Assembly (NCBI GenBank): GCA_937976095.1
Contig: CALJSV010000180.1
Span: 1-34,812 of the forward strand
Length of the DNA: 34,812 bases
Origin: an uncultured Clostridia bacterium
GTDB taxonomy: Bacteria > Bacillota > Clostridia > Lutisporales > Lutisporaceae
Direction of reading: 5' to 3'
This document shows positions 7,772 to 16,556 of this stretch, piece by piece (position 1 is the stretch's first letter; every line of letters starts with the position of its first letter). A program made the position numbers and the translations under genes. The notes beneath the pieces are model-generated. The model was given only the letters and a program-made list of their open reading frames with translations. It ran no database searches and was not told where the DNA came from.

Positions 7772-9658
7772 ATGAGGCTTAAGAAAAAGCAAGGCTTTGC
7801 TAATGCAATGTTTTTTAATACAATTACGATTATTGTTTTGACAGTTAGCTTGCTTGGATACTTGTGGATTACCAATGAGTACCAAAGGTTCAATAGAGAG
7901 TCTGAAAGACTTCGTAAAGAATACATTGCCACTCAGCAGGGTATCATTAGGAGCGAAGTTAACAGACAGATTGACTATATAAACTATATGAGGCAAACAA
8001 CTGAGCAGGTTCTGATGAAGAATATCAGGAGCAGAACTAATGAAGCATATAGTATAGCTATGAATCTATATGAGAAGCATAAGGATACCAAAAGCAGTGA
8101 GGAAATAAAAAGGATTATTACTGAGGCATTAAGACCCGTTCGCTTCAACGACGGGCGAGGGTATTTCTTTATTGATACCTTAGAAGGTGATGTGGTTTTA
8201 TATCCGATTCTTCCCGAAAGTGAAGGCAAAAACCTATTAGGACTTCAGGATGAAGAAGGGAATTATGCTCTACGGGATGAGATAGATTTGGTTAAGAGGC
8301 AGAAGGAGGGCTATATCACGGGCTACTGGATAAAGCCAGACTCACAGAAGTCACACGCCTATAAAAAAATTACATTTGTGAAGGAGTTTGAGCCATATAA
8401 ATGGTATTTAGGCACAGGTGAGTACGTGGATGATGTAGAGCAGGATATCAAAAGAGATATACTTGGTATGATCAGCACAGTCAGATTTGGACCTAAAAAT
8501 GACTCATATATATTTGTAGGAGACATTTTTGGAGTAGAGCTTGCAAATGGAGTGTACCCGGAGTATGTAGGCCAAAACCTATGGGATATGACAGATGACA
8601 GGGGAGTTAAGGTTATACAGGAGCAGATAAAGGTTGTAAAGGAAAACCCGGAAGGGGGAATACTTACTCACTACTGGAAATCACCAAACTCAGATGGAAT
8701 ATTCGAGAAGATGACCTTTGTACGTGCTGTGCCAGAATGGGGTTGGGTATTGGGCTCTGGCATTTCAGTTGAAGAGTTTGACAGAGCCATTGCAAACATG
8801 AGAAAGCAAATGGAACAAGATGTTATGCATACCGTAAAAAATATTATTATGCTCTTAGCTGTAGTCCTTTTAGTTGCATTTGCAGCTACAAGCTATATGC
8901 TCGACAAGGCAAGAAAAAGCATGGACCTATTTATGCGTTTTCTTACAGATGCTTCAAAGCATTTTGTGGAAATAGATATACAGAAGGTTCATTATGATGA
9001 GTTTAAGGGTCTTGCCGAATCAGCAAATGCAATGCTGCTTCAAAGGAAGAGGGTGGAGGAGCAGATAAGTGCAATTAATGAAGAGCTGGAGTGTCGAATC
9101 CATGAGAGGACAAAGGAGCTGGAAGAGCTTAATCAAAACCTGGAGAGTAAAGTAAGTAAGAGAACGCAGGAGCTTAATAGGCTGTTGATGATAGATAGTT
9201 TAACCCAGATATATAACCGCAAATATATGTTTGAGCGCTTGGATAAAGAAATAAAGAGGATTTCAGGAAGCAACAAAAAGCTATGCATTATAATGCTGGA
9301 TATAGATCATTTTAAGAGTGTCAATGATAATTTTGGTCACCAATGTGGGGATAGTGTAATCGCCGAAATAGCCAAGGCCATTAAGGGAAGCATTAGGGAC
9401 ATAGATATAGCCGGCAGGTATGGAGGAGAAGAGTTTATTGTGATTTTACCTGATACTGATATAGGTAGGGGCTTCGCAGTTGCCGAAAGAATAAGACAAA
9501 AGGTTATGGAGCTTAAGTTCTGTGAGATTTCACTTTCCGTTACCATCAGTGGTGGAATAGTTGAGCATTCTTCGGAAAAGCCTGAGGAGCTTGTAAATAA
9601 AGCAGATGAAAAGCTCTATCAAGCAAAGAATGCAGGCAGAAATAATATTCAAAGGTAG
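7772..9658 (+). CDS. membrane-bound Cache-domain diguanylate cyclase (GGDEF)
   Basis: It is predicted to make cyclic-di-GMP from two GTP in response to an extracellular ligand. The 628-residue protein has membrane helix 1 (about residues 8-30) and a large external region with two Cache_2-like repeats. Each repeat shows a YFF/YIF strand, a G-x-NL/LW turn and a final WYLGTGEYV or WGWVLGSGI strand. Membrane helix 2 (about 354-378) and a coiled-coil linker follow, then a GGDEF domain. The active-site motif is GGEEF (residues 551-555). An I-site RxxD (RDID, 542-545) lies five residues upstream, so product inhibition is expected. No EAL or HD-GYP domain is present. The ATG at 7772 is preferred over a GTG at 7754 because GGAAGG is upstream of it. 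The nature of the ligand is not visible; Cache_2 domains often bind small organic acids. Confidence 0.92.
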   Translation: MRLKKKQGFANAMFFNTITIIVLTVSLLGYLWITNEYQRFNRESERLRKEYIATQQGIIRSEVNRQIDYINYMRQTTEQVLMKNIRSRTNEAYSIAMNLYEKHKDTKSSEEIKRIITEALRPVRFNDGRGYFFIDTLEGDVVLYPILPESEGKNLLGLQDEEGNYALRDEIDLVKRQKEGYITGYWIKPDSQKSHAYKKITFVKEFEPYKWYLGTGEYVDDVEQDIKRDILGMISTVRFGPKNDSYIFVGDIFGVELANGVYPEYVGQNLWDMTDDRGVKVIQEQIKVVKENPEGGILTHYWKSPNSDGIFEKMTFVRAVPEWGWVLGSGISVEEFDRAIANMRKQMEQDVMHTVKNIIMLLAVVLLVAFAATSYMLDKARKSMDLFMRFLTDASKHFVEIDIQKVHYDEFKGLAESANAMLLQRKRVEEQISAINEELECRIHERTKELEELNQNLESKVSKRTQELNRLLMIDSLTQIYNRKYMFERLDKEIKRISGSNKKLCIIMLDIDHFKSVNDNFGHQCGDSVIAEIAKAIKGSIRDIDIAGRYGGEEFIVILPDTDIGRGFAVAERIRQKVMELKFCEISLSVTISGGIVEHSSEKPEELVNKADEKLYQAKNAGRNNIQR

Positions 9659-9681
9659 CTATAATTAAAAAAAGTCTAACT

Positions 9682-9722
9682 AAAGCCTTTGTGGAACAGT
9701 ATTTGATCTATGAGGGCTTTTG
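9682..9722 (+). terminator. weak terminator after the GGDEF gene
   Basis: AAAGCC (9682-9687) pairs with GGCTTT (9715-9720) across a 27-nt loop, followed by only a few T. It is in the right place but weak. Confidence 0.3.
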
Positions 9723-9820
9723 CATTGTTTGCGTATGAAAATATCTACATGAATATAAATAAAAAATATAAGAATACTAACTTACGAATATCAATAAAAG
9801 TTCGAAGGAGTGTATTCAAG

Positions 9821-10576
9821 ATGTCACATACAACAAAGTCTATGCCAATAGCTACAAGGACACCGCCAGATATTACTGCTGCAACAGTTAATGCCAACAA
9901 CTTTGAAGGTAAATTTAATCTAAATACATCAGGATTTGACGCCAACATGCCGGGGCATGTATCCTCACATGATATGATTTTAAGGCAAGCGCCGAGAACA
10001 GTAAAGAAAGAGGGAGCAGGAATAGGACTTCCATATGATGTTCGACTTGAAATGGCTTTAATGCTTGATGATCACCAATGTGCATTTTCAGTCGCGCTTC
10101 ATCAGTACAACAAGCATCATTGGCTGTCGGAGGGTGCGGAATCCTTCCTAAGCTTGCATGAGCTTCTAAATGAACACATTGATAAGACTCAGGATCATAT
10201 AGACAGCATAGGGGAGCGGGTAGCACGTTTAGGTGGAGTTCCTACTGCACATCCGGTCACTCAGCATCAGCTTTCCTATATTAAGCATGAGGTTGAAGGA
10301 CGCTATTCAATGCGGGACTTCATAAGAAATGATCTAGAGCACGAGCTAAAGATGCAGGATATGCTTAGAAAGCAAATAACCAGAGCACATGAACTAAAGG
10401 ATTATGGAACTGTAGAGGTTCTTGAAGAAATATTAAGAGACAGAGAAGATTTAGGATATCATTTGTTCAGCGTACTTGAGGATGATACTTTAGTTAGGGG
10501 TATGGAGCATTTAATAAGAGAAGAAGGCAATATAGCGGGTGATGGAAGAGTAAACAATAATAATAAACTTCAATAG
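9821..10576 (+). CDS. Dps/ferritin-like iron-storage and DNA-protection protein
   Basis: Dps proteins form 12-mers that oxidise Fe(II) with hydrogen peroxide and store iron, protecting DNA in stress. This 251-residue product has the family ferroxidase pattern. It includes HHW (His100), a second His in SLHELL (His113) and DHIDSIGERVARLGGVP, in which Asp128 and Glu132 have the canonical D-x3-E spacing. It resembles the longer DpsA-type proteins. The N-terminus carries about 75 extra residues of low complexity rich in Thr, Asn and Pro, and the C-terminus has an Asn-rich tail. The ATG at 9821 has a good SD (AAGGAG, 12 bp upstream). The frame is open back to 9710, but no ribosome binding site supports that longer start. 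It is monocistronic, between two terminator-like hairpins. Confidence 0.85.
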   Translation: MSHTTKSMPIATRTPPDITAATVNANNFEGKFNLNTSGFDANMPGHVSSHDMILRQAPRTVKKEGAGIGLPYDVRLEMALMLDDHQCAFSVALHQYNKHHWLSEGAESFLSLHELLNEHIDKTQDHIDSIGERVARLGGVPTAHPVTQHQLSYIKHEVEGRYSMRDFIRNDLEHELKMQDMLRKQITRAHELKDYGTVEVLEEILRDREDLGYHLFSVLEDDTLVRGMEHLIREEGNIAGDGRVNNNNKLQ

Positions 10577-10586
10577 CAGCATTGGT

Positions 10587-10630
10587 AAGAGAGAGGCTTT
10601 TGATAATGATTCAAGAGCCTCTCTCTTTGT
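10587..10630 (+). terminator. strong hairpin terminator after the Dps-like gene
   Basis: The 17-nt arms 10587-10603 and 10611-10627 (core AGAGAGAGGCT/AGCCTCTCTCT) pair with a single G-U and a 7-nt loop, followed by TTTGT. It lies 10 bp after the stop codon. Confidence 0.75.
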
Positions 10631-10641
10631 CATGAATTATA

Positions 10642-10706
10642 TTGACAGAATAAGGAAGGATATCTGCATACAGCAGTTTGCAATTTCAATTAAAACATGT
10701 TTTAAT
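10642..10706 (+). promoter_or_regulatory. promoter and 18-bp palindromic operator candidate before the phosphoesterase
   Basis: TTGACA at 10642-10647 has a poor -10 (TGCATA, 10665-10670, 17-bp spacing). Downstream lies a perfect 18-bp palindrome, ATTAAAACATGTTTTAAT (10689-10706), which would sit within the early transcribed region. This is the kind of place where a repressor dimer binds. No regulator is encoded next to it. Confidence 0.35.
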
Positions 10707-10741
10707 ATTGATGATGAATTAGGGAGGGGTGTTGGTACAGG

Positions 10742-11590
10742 ATGGGAAGAAGGAAAACACTTATATTAAGCGTGGCAGTATTGTTATGCATACTTATATA
10801 TTGGGGCTTTTATAACGGCCTGGTGGTTAGAAAATATATCGTAGAAAGTAGAAAGCTGAATGATGGTGAATCAATAAGAATAGTCCTAATCACTGATTTA
10901 CATAGCCACATATATGGTGAAAATCAAAGAGAAATTGTATCAATTATTGAAAGGCAAAAGCCGGATATTATAGCCTTAGGTGGAGATATAGCTGATGATA
11001 TAGTACCGATAAAAGGCACTGAGCTATTGTTGGAGGGCATAAAGACATTAGCACCAATTTTCTATGTGTCAGGAAATCACGAGTTTTGGACCGGTGATAT
11101 TAGCAGCGTAAAAAGTAGTATAAGGGAGCAGGGAGCAGTCATACTCGAAAGTGAGTATAGGGAGATAAAGATTAGAAGTGCTGAGCTTATTATTGGGGGG
11201 GTTGATGACCCGGACATTGTGCACTATGAGAAACCTGACTATAATTGGCTAGGCAAGATGAACAGCTCTTTTATCCGATTAAAGGATGCTCCGATATATA
11301 AGATTCTATTGGCTCATCGACCTGAGTTAATAGAAATGTATAAAGAAAACAACTTCGATCTAGTGCTATCAGGACATGCCCATGGCGGCCAGGTAAGGAT
11401 TCCTCTTCTGTTAAACGGACTCTATGCACCCAACCAAGGCTGGTTCCCGAAATATGCAGGAGGGATTTATAAGCATGGAGTTACTACACACATTGTAAGT
11501 CGCGGAGTTTCCTATAATCCACGCTTGCCACGAATATTTAATCCCCCTGAGATAGTTGTTATTGATATTAAAGGAATTGCAGACAAGTAG
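10742..11590 (+). CDS. membrane-anchored calcineurin-like metallophosphoesterase
   Basis: This is a YkuE/YaeI-type phosphoesterase, a family that includes enzymes acting on membrane-linked substrates. The 282-residue protein starts with one membrane helix (about residues 6-24). All dinuclear-metal motifs then appear in order: DLHSH (residues about 52-56), GGDIADD, GNHEFW, and later LLAHRP and LSGHAHGGQ. The membrane helix places the catalytic domain on the outer face or surface of the membrane. The ATG at 10742 follows GGGAGGGG by 12 nt, a long but acceptable gap. It is a single gene; the physiological substrate cannot be read from the sequence. Confidence 0.88.
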   Translation: MGRRKTLILSVAVLLCILIYWGFYNGLVVRKYIVESRKLNDGESIRIVLITDLHSHIYGENQREIVSIIERQKPDIIALGGDIADDIVPIKGTELLLEGIKTLAPIFYVSGNHEFWTGDISSVKSSIREQGAVILESEYREIKIRSAELIIGGVDDPDIVHYEKPDYNWLGKMNSSFIRLKDAPIYKILLAHRPELIEMYKENNFDLVLSGHAHGGQVRIPLLLNGLYAPNQGWFPKYAGGIYKHGVTTHIVSRGVSYNPRLPRIFNPPEIVVIDIKGIADK

Positions 11591-11649
11591 ACAAAAGCTT
11601 TAACATATGGGGTTCATTTCAGTATCTGTCACTGTGAGATGAATTTTGG

Positions 11650-11655
11650 TATAAT
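11650..11655 (+). promoter_or_regulatory. -10 box for the MATE exporter gene
   Basis: A consensus TATAAT preceded by TGG lies 41 bp upstream of the ATG at 11696. The -35 hexamer at 17 bp (TGTCAC) is poor. Its position argues against translation starting at the earlier ATG at 11639. Confidence 0.45.
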
Positions 11656-11695
11656 TATATTGTTGTGTTTATTTTTTTTATTTGATAGGGGTGTA

Positions 11696-13093
11696 ATGAT
11701 GAGTGGTGTTTCTGTTGCAGTGTGTGAGCAGGGCAAGCCTGTTCATGGGATCAAGGAGGTAAACAAAAAGATACTAACGATGATCCTTCCGATTACTGTT
11801 GAAAACATCCTGCAAATGATTGCAGGACTTGTCTCTATGGGTATGGTAGGGAGGATAGATGTATTGGCCATTGGTGCTCTAGGGATAAGTATGCGCATAA
11901 CTCAGATAGTATGGGCTCTTTTTAAAGGTATTGCCACAGGGGCAACAGTATTTGTAGCCCAATATCACGGTGCCGGCGAGCATAAAAAGGTTATGACGGT
12001 TATTCAGCAGACAATGTTAAGTACATTAGCTGCAGTCATACTTCTTGAACTGTTGATTATTGTTTTTGCACCTATACTTCTAAGTGTTTTTAACCCTGAG
12101 GCAGAGCTTTTGAAGCAGGCAGTAGTCTATATTCGGTTTGTAGCATTAGAGTTGCCGTTCTTGGCTATAATGCTGGTTATAGGCGGAGTGCTTCAGGGAA
12201 TGGGGAATGCAAGAACACCTATGGTTATCACAATGACTATGAACATAGTAAATATAGCAGTAGGATATATACTTATTTTTGGAAAACTGGGCTTACCTGC
12301 CCTGGGAATAAGAGGTGCGGCTATTGCGACAGTGGTCTCACAGCTGGCAGCTTTATCTCTTGGCTTATATGTACTGTTCAACAAAAACGGAATAATGAGA
12401 AGCTATTTTAATAAGAGCTTCTTTATAGTAGATATAAGACAAATAAAGAATATATATAGGGTTGGGTTACCAAGCTCTATGGAATCAGTTTTTTGGCAGC
12501 TTGCAGCAATTATAATCACCAGAGCAATACTGACTTTTGGAGAAACTGCTTTTGCTGCTCATCAGCTTGGACTTCAGGCAGAATCAATTTCTTACATGCC
12601 TGCGGCAGGCTTTGCAGTAGCTGCAACGGCCCTGGTAGGTCAAGCTTTAGGTGCGAAGGATAAGGATCTCGCTAAGCTTTATTTCAAGCAAATAATGAAG
12701 GGGGCGCTCTGCATAACAGCTGTATGTGCTTCAATTTTGGTATTCCTTCCTGGACTCACTCTTTCGTTGTTGACAGATAACAAAGAAATCATCGGATTAG
12801 GCTCAGTTTACCTGATACTAATGGGAATTGTTCAATTTCCGCAAAATGCTGCAGGTGTGCTGTCTGGCTCTATGAGAGGAGCGGGGCATACAAAGGTGCC
12901 TATGCTGGTTGCAGGTATAGGGCTGTGGGGAATAAGGGTACCTATGGTTTTGATTCTTGCATATAAGCTTAAGCTTTCTATTGTAGCAATCTGGTCAGTT
13001 TTTTGTATAGACCTTTGCATCAGGTTCTTAATCAGCTTGGCATTATATAAGAAGAAAAATATATACGAGAAGAATCTTATAGTAAATTCATAG
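11696..13093 (+). CDS. MATE family multidrug efflux transporter
   Basis: MATE proteins export cationic drugs and metabolites in exchange for Na+ or H+. The 465-residue protein has the expected twelve membrane helices in two homologous halves. Family segments include ILTMILPITVENILQMIAGLVSM at the start (TM1; the QM and D-x(n)-G pattern), the GATVFVAQYHGAGE loop, PLLE-type turns and a second-half VGQALGAKDKD loop. The chosen start has GGGGT upstream. An upstream in-frame ATG at 11639 would add 19 hydrophobic residues but lacks a ribosome binding site and precedes the likely transcript start. It is apparently monocistronic, followed by a weak hairpin. The substrate is unknown. Confidence 0.9.
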   Translation: MMSGVSVAVCEQGKPVHGIKEVNKKILTMILPITVENILQMIAGLVSMGMVGRIDVLAIGALGISMRITQIVWALFKGIATGATVFVAQYHGAGEHKKVMTVIQQTMLSTLAAVILLELLIIVFAPILLSVFNPEAELLKQAVVYIRFVALELPFLAIMLVIGGVLQGMGNARTPMVITMTMNIVNIAVGYILIFGKLGLPALGIRGAAIATVVSQLAALSLGLYVLFNKNGIMRSYFNKSFFIVDIRQIKNIYRVGLPSSMESVFWQLAAIIITRAILTFGETAFAAHQLGLQAESISYMPAAGFAVAATALVGQALGAKDKDLAKLYFKQIMKGALCITAVCASILVFLPGLTLSLLTDNKEIIGLGSVYLILMGIVQFPQNAAGVLSGSMRGAGHTKVPMLVAGIGLWGIRVPMVLILAYKLKLSIVAIWSVFCIDLCIRFLISLALYKKKNIYEKNLIVNS

Positions 13094-13107
13094 AGAATAC
13101 ATTGAGA

Positions 13108-13136
13108 AGTATAGCCTGGAATAAGGGCTATGCTTT
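13108..13136 (+). terminator. weak terminator after the MATE gene
   Basis: AGTATAGCC (13108-13116) pairs with GGCTATGCT (13126-13134) with one wobble, followed by only TTT. Confidence 0.4.
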
Positions 13137-13162
13137 AGATAGCAGCAAAGCTGTGATATAAT
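13134..13162 (+). promoter_or_regulatory. sigma-A promoter for the hybrid histidine kinase
   Basis: TTTAGA (13134-13139) and TATAAT (13157-13162) are 17 bp apart, with TG just upstream of the -10 box. Confidence 0.55.
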
Positions 13163-13224
13163 TATAGAAACAAGTATTTATTACAAAAGCTAAAGTAGGG
13201 CAGGAGGAGATTGCCACGAGTACT

Positions 13225-15423
13225 ATGCATGACATCTATGTATCTACACTGTTTGTAGCTTCTATTATTTCTTTTATAGTGGTTCTGATGGCATTACGTA
13301 GGCGGAACTCCAGGGGGGCAGTTTCGCTTGTTATTCTTATGTCCGCTATCTTTATTTGGACTATATTTCAAGCTTTATCATTCATTGAAACAGACCTAAA
13401 AACCAAGCTTATTTTTGCGAATATGAGATATTTTGGTATCCAAGCTGCGCCGTTATCCTTTTATGCCCTTGCATATGGCTTTAGAAACCTTTCTTCTGGA
13501 ATCAGTTTAAGAAGCTGGTTTAAAATATCTGTTTTCCCAACTCTTATGCTGATAGCATTATGGACAAATCCATTACATTACAAATTTTACTTAAATGTTT
13601 TTATTGATGAAGGCATACTTATTCTCGAAAACGGACCGCTCTTTTGGGCTAACATGATATACTTATATGCCTTTGTATTGTTGTCTATATTTATTTTCAT
13701 TAAGAACTGCATAAGGTCAGCAGCTATATATCGTACCCAAGCTATTATTATAGCAGCTGCTGCAAGCATACCTGTGCTTGCTAACCTAGCCTTTAATATG
13801 GATATCCTTCCTGTTAAAAATATTGACATTACACCTTTCTCTTTTTTCCTTACCGGTATATTTAATTTCTACGCAATATTCCAGTTCAAGCTGTTGGATA
13901 TTGTACCTATTGCAAAGGACAGACTATTTGAGGATATGGATGATATGGTAATTGTCATCGATCAAATGGGAAGGGTTTTGGATCTTAATAGAAAGGCTAG
14001 GGGTAAAATTTTAGAAGAAACCGATGTTGATTATGTAGGAAAAGATATCACCTTAGTATTGAAGAGCTGGAGTGAGCTTTGTGAGTGCATACTTAAAAGA
14101 AAAGATCAAAGTATGAAGATTAACTTTATCAAAAACGGCACTACTGAGTATTACGATATAAGCATATCAGACATCTCAAATGAAAAAGGGCGTAAAAGCG
14201 GTGAGCTTATCGTATTAAGAAATATCACTGAGCTTGAGGAAGCTTTACTTGAAGCAAGGAAGTCAAAGGAGCTTGCAGAGCAAGCAAGCACTGCGAAGGG
14301 ATTTTTCTTAGCTAATATGAGCCATGAAATAAGGACCCCGCTAAACGCAGTTATTGGCGTTGCAGAAATACTTGATAAAACAGAGCTTTCTAAGGAAGAG
14401 CAGAAGGAATACATAAAGATGATAATGAATTCTGCTGAAGCCTTGCTTACGCTACTAAACGATGTGTTGGATTTTTCCAAAATAGATGCAGGTAAAATGG
14501 AGATGGAAAAAGCTCCTTTTGATATAAAAATGCTTGTTAAAGAAACGGTTGGTGCTTTTTCAGTCGTTACTGGCAAGAAGGGCTTGAAGCTGGACAGCTG
14601 CATAGCAGACAATGTTCATGATTTAGTAATAGGTGACATGGTAAGAGTAAGACAAATACTTATAAATCTCTTATCTAACTCTATAAAGTTTACAGAGCGC
14701 GGAACAGTAGAGGTTAGAGTAGAAGCGATAAAAGACGGCGTAGGTAAGACAGATATTGCTATAACAATCTCTGATACCGGTATAGGAATACCTAAAGAAA
14801 AGCTGGAAGGCATCTTTGAAAGCTTCAAGCAGGTAGATAACTCAACCGCAAGGAAATTTGGAGGAACAGGACTTGGTCTATCTATTGTAAAAAAGCTTCT
14901 TGAGCTAATGGGGGGTACTATAAAGGTAGAAAGTGAACCGGGTATTGGAAGTAGCTTTAGCTGCATAATACCCTTTGTGATACCTGATAGTGCTGAAGCT
15001 GAAGCTTATGCAGCAGAAAAAAAGGTGGAAACAGCAATAGAGCCGCTGAACTATAGAGTACTTTTGGCAGAAGATAATAAAACCAACAGAAAGATAATGG
15101 AAGCATACCTAAAAAAACTATCCTGTACGGTTGACTTTGCTGAAGATGGCAGTATAGCACTAAATAAGCTGCAGACAAACGAATATGATGCTGTGCTTAT
15201 GGATATACAAATGCCACAGATGGATGGGCTGACGGCTACGAAAATAATTAGAGCCAGTGAAAAAGAAGCAGGAAAACATATACCAATAATTGCTTTAACT
15301 GCGGGGGCAACAAAAGAGGATTATCAGCAATGCATTGAGGCAGGTATGGATGACCATATATCTAAGCCCATAAAAATTGATAAGCTTTATAAGGCTTTAA
15401 GACAGCATGCATCAAAAAAATAA
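13225..15423 (+). CDS. 7TM-PAS hybrid sensor histidine kinase with receiver domain
   Basis: This is a membrane sensor that autophosphorylates and passes the phosphate to its own receiver. The order in the 732-residue protein is: seven membrane helices of the HisKA-linked 7TM type (about residues 1-225); a PAS domain (about 230-345); HisKA with NMSHEIRTPLN (phospho-accepting His367); HATPase with N-box NLLSNSIKFT, G1 DTGIGIP and G2 GTGLGLSIV; and a C-terminal receiver with acidic pair AEDN, phospho-acceptor Asp660 in VLMDIQMPQMDG and the conserved lysine in SKPI. No Hpt or output regulator gene is adjacent, so the downstream partner is elsewhere. The only ATG start is 15 nt downstream of AGGAGGAG, an unusually long spacing. 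The stop codon lies inside the tail of the opposing DUF5658 gene. Confidence 0.92.
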   Translation: MHDIYVSTLFVASIISFIVVLMALRRRNSRGAVSLVILMSAIFIWTIFQALSFIETDLKTKLIFANMRYFGIQAAPLSFYALAYGFRNLSSGISLRSWFKISVFPTLMLIALWTNPLHYKFYLNVFIDEGILILENGPLFWANMIYLYAFVLLSIFIFIKNCIRSAAIYRTQAIIIAAAASIPVLANLAFNMDILPVKNIDITPFSFFLTGIFNFYAIFQFKLLDIVPIAKDRLFEDMDDMVIVIDQMGRVLDLNRKARGKILEETDVDYVGKDITLVLKSWSELCECILKRKDQSMKINFIKNGTTEYYDISISDISNEKGRKSGELIVLRNITELEEALLEARKSKELAEQASTAKGFFLANMSHEIRTPLNAVIGVAEILDKTELSKEEQKEYIKMIMNSAEALLTLLNDVLDFSKIDAGKMEMEKAPFDIKMLVKETVGAFSVVTGKKGLKLDSCIADNVHDLVIGDMVRVRQILINLLSNSIKFTERGTVEVRVEAIKDGVGKTDIAITISDTGIGIPKEKLEGIFESFKQVDNSTARKFGGTGLGLSIVKKLLELMGGTIKVESEPGIGSSFSCIIPFVIPDSAEAEAYAAEKKVETAIEPLNYRVLLAEDNKTNRKIMEAYLKKLSCTVDFAEDGSIALNKLQTNEYDAVLMDIQMPQMDGLTATKIIRASEKEAGKHIPIIALTAGATKEDYQQCIEAGMDDHISKPIKIDKLYKALRQHASKK

Positions 15424-15765
15424 AGAATAGTATATAATCATCCATGCTATATGGGACAGTACAACTAGACCATATAGCATATTTATTGTATTTATTATTA
15501 TATTAGAGTAGCTTAATTGTTTTTGGGTAGCACCCGCCAGTCTTTTTATAATATAAACCAGTAGAAGTGCTGGAAGCACAACCTTAAGGAGTATACTAGC
15601 CGAAGTGCTCTGAACTACCTTGACCATAAGGATGTTAGCTTCTACAAACCACCCGGTACTTAGCAGCAAATATGTAAAAAGTATATCTATAACATTTAAA
15701 AAATATAAAACAACAAGCTTTTGTCTTAAACTCACTAAGCTATGGCTTCTAAAAAACTCAGACAA
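15412..15765 (-). CDS. DUF5658 family small membrane protein
   Basis: This 117-residue integral membrane protein has three predicted helices. The segment LNVIDILFTYLLLSTGWFVE followed by EANILM matches the N..D...T....G..EANP pattern of the uncharacterised DUF5658 family (LxNxxDxxxT...EAN). Function is unknown. Translation probably begins at TTG 15765, because a strong SD (GGAGGTG) lies 7-8 nt upstream and no nearer ATG exists. The last 12 bp overlap the end of the kinase gene tail-to-tail. The region coding for its last 20 or so residues also forms the perfect 11-bp hairpin at 15444-15480. Confidence 0.7.
   Translation of the reverse strand: MSEFFRSHSLVSLRQKLVVLYFLNVIDILFTYLLLSTGWFVEANILMVKVVQSTSASILLKVVLPALLLVYIIKRLAGATQKQLSYSNIIINTINMLYGLVVLSHIAWMIIYYSLFF
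15444..15480 (+). terminator. hairpin serving the histidine kinase, embedded in the DUF5658 coding sequence
   Basis: ATGCTATATGG (15444-15454) and CCATATAGCAT (15470-15480) are a perfect 11-bp inverted repeat with a 15-nt loop, followed by ATTTATTGTATTTATT. It begins 20 bp after the kinase stop. Confidence 0.6.
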
Positions 15766-15830
15766 CTAAAACACCTCCATCTAATGATTATTTCCACCAG
15801 AGACAATTTAAAACCAAACAAAGAAAAAAA

Positions 15831-15860
15831 TGGGACGAGGAACCTGTCCCCTTTGTCCCA
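15831..15860. repeat. REP-like GGGAC/GTCCC palindromic element
   Basis: A G+C-rich 30-bp element stands out from A+T-rich surroundings. Outer arms TGGGAC (15831-15836) and GTCCCA (15855-15860) enclose AGG/CCT and a second GTCCC. Similar GGGAC-rich palindromes are scattered in many clostridial genomes and resemble REP elements mobilised by IS200-like transposases. Copy number in this genome cannot be seen from one window. Confidence 0.5.
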
Positions 15861-15872
15861 GGAAAGGGATTG

Positions 15873-15901
15873 TTGACAATTACATGGAAGTGTTTTATAA
15901 T
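15873..15901 (+). promoter_or_regulatory. perfect consensus sigma-A promoter for the TetR gene
   Basis: TTGACA (15873-15878) and TATAAT (15896-15901) are exactly 17 bp apart. Transcription would start near 15908. A half-site GTTTACT (15923-15929) lies between the ribosome binding site and the ATG at 15931 and matches the operator arms upstream of the transporter, suggesting autoregulation. Confidence 0.8.
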
Positions 15902-15930
15902 TTAGTCAAATAATGAACGGGAGTTTACTT

Positions 15931-16512
15931 ATGCAGCATTTAAAGGACGAGGTTAAGGAAGCTATAATTGAAGCTGCTTTGGATGAGTTTCGGCAGAAGG
16001 GCTATACAGAGGCTTCCATGCGTGAAATTGCCAAGAGTGCAGGAATGACAGTAGGTAATATATACAGATACTTTGAAGGTAAGGATGATTTGTTCAATTG
16101 TATAATTGATCCTGTTTGGCAGGAGGTAATGAAAACCATCTTTGATAACTATGAGCTTACTCCGGATATGTTTCCAATGAGACAAATAATTACCTCCATA
16201 ATGGATATATATAAAAAGTTCAACGTACAGCTTTTTATTCTAATTAACAAAAGCAAGGGCTCCAAGTATGAAAATGTAAAGGAAGGCCTGGTCGATCTGA
16301 TTGCTAACAGGCTCGAAAAGGAGTTTATGCCTATACTTCATTCAAGTGGCAAGGTATTAAAGGACACTTTCATATTCAAGATGATTTCTAACGCTATTGT
16401 TGATAGCATATATATAATCATGAAGGAATGCGGAGATAATATTGGCAGGCTGGAAAGCTTGATGGAGCAAATGCTCACAGTATTTATAAAGGATTTATAC
16501 TATAGACTATAG
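15931..16512 (+). CDS. TetR/AcrR family regulator of the MMPL transporter operon
   Basis: This 193-residue repressor-type regulator has an N-terminal helix-turn-helix (IIEAALDEFRQKGYTEASMR, then EIAKSAGMTVGNIYRYFEGK, residues about 8-52) and a helical ligand-binding C-terminus of unknown specificity. The ATG at 15931 is preferred. CGGGAG lies 7 nt upstream, whereas the in-frame ATG at 15913 would lie almost at the transcription start with no ribosome binding site. It precedes an MMPL transporter and an exported partner protein. The shared GTTTACT motif suggests it controls both itself and them. Its inducer is probably a transporter substrate, by analogy with AcrR-type regulators. Confidence 0.87.
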   Translation: MQHLKDEVKEAIIEAALDEFRQKGYTEASMREIAKSAGMTVGNIYRYFEGKDDLFNCIIDPVWQEVMKTIFDNYELTPDMFPMRQIITSIMDIYKKFNVQLFILINKSKGSKYENVKEGLVDLIANRLEKEFMPILHSSGKVLKDTFIFKMISNAIVDSIYIIMKECGDNIGRLESLMEQMLTVFIKDLYYRL

Positions 16513-16556
16513 CTATTATGAAGAAATATCATGATAGCTATATATTTAAGTTTAAA

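Noticed and set aside
9710-9820. N-terminal extension of the Dps-like protein from 9710
   Set aside because: It overlaps the terminator-like stem of the previous gene and lacks a ribosome binding site, whereas 9821 has AAGGAG.
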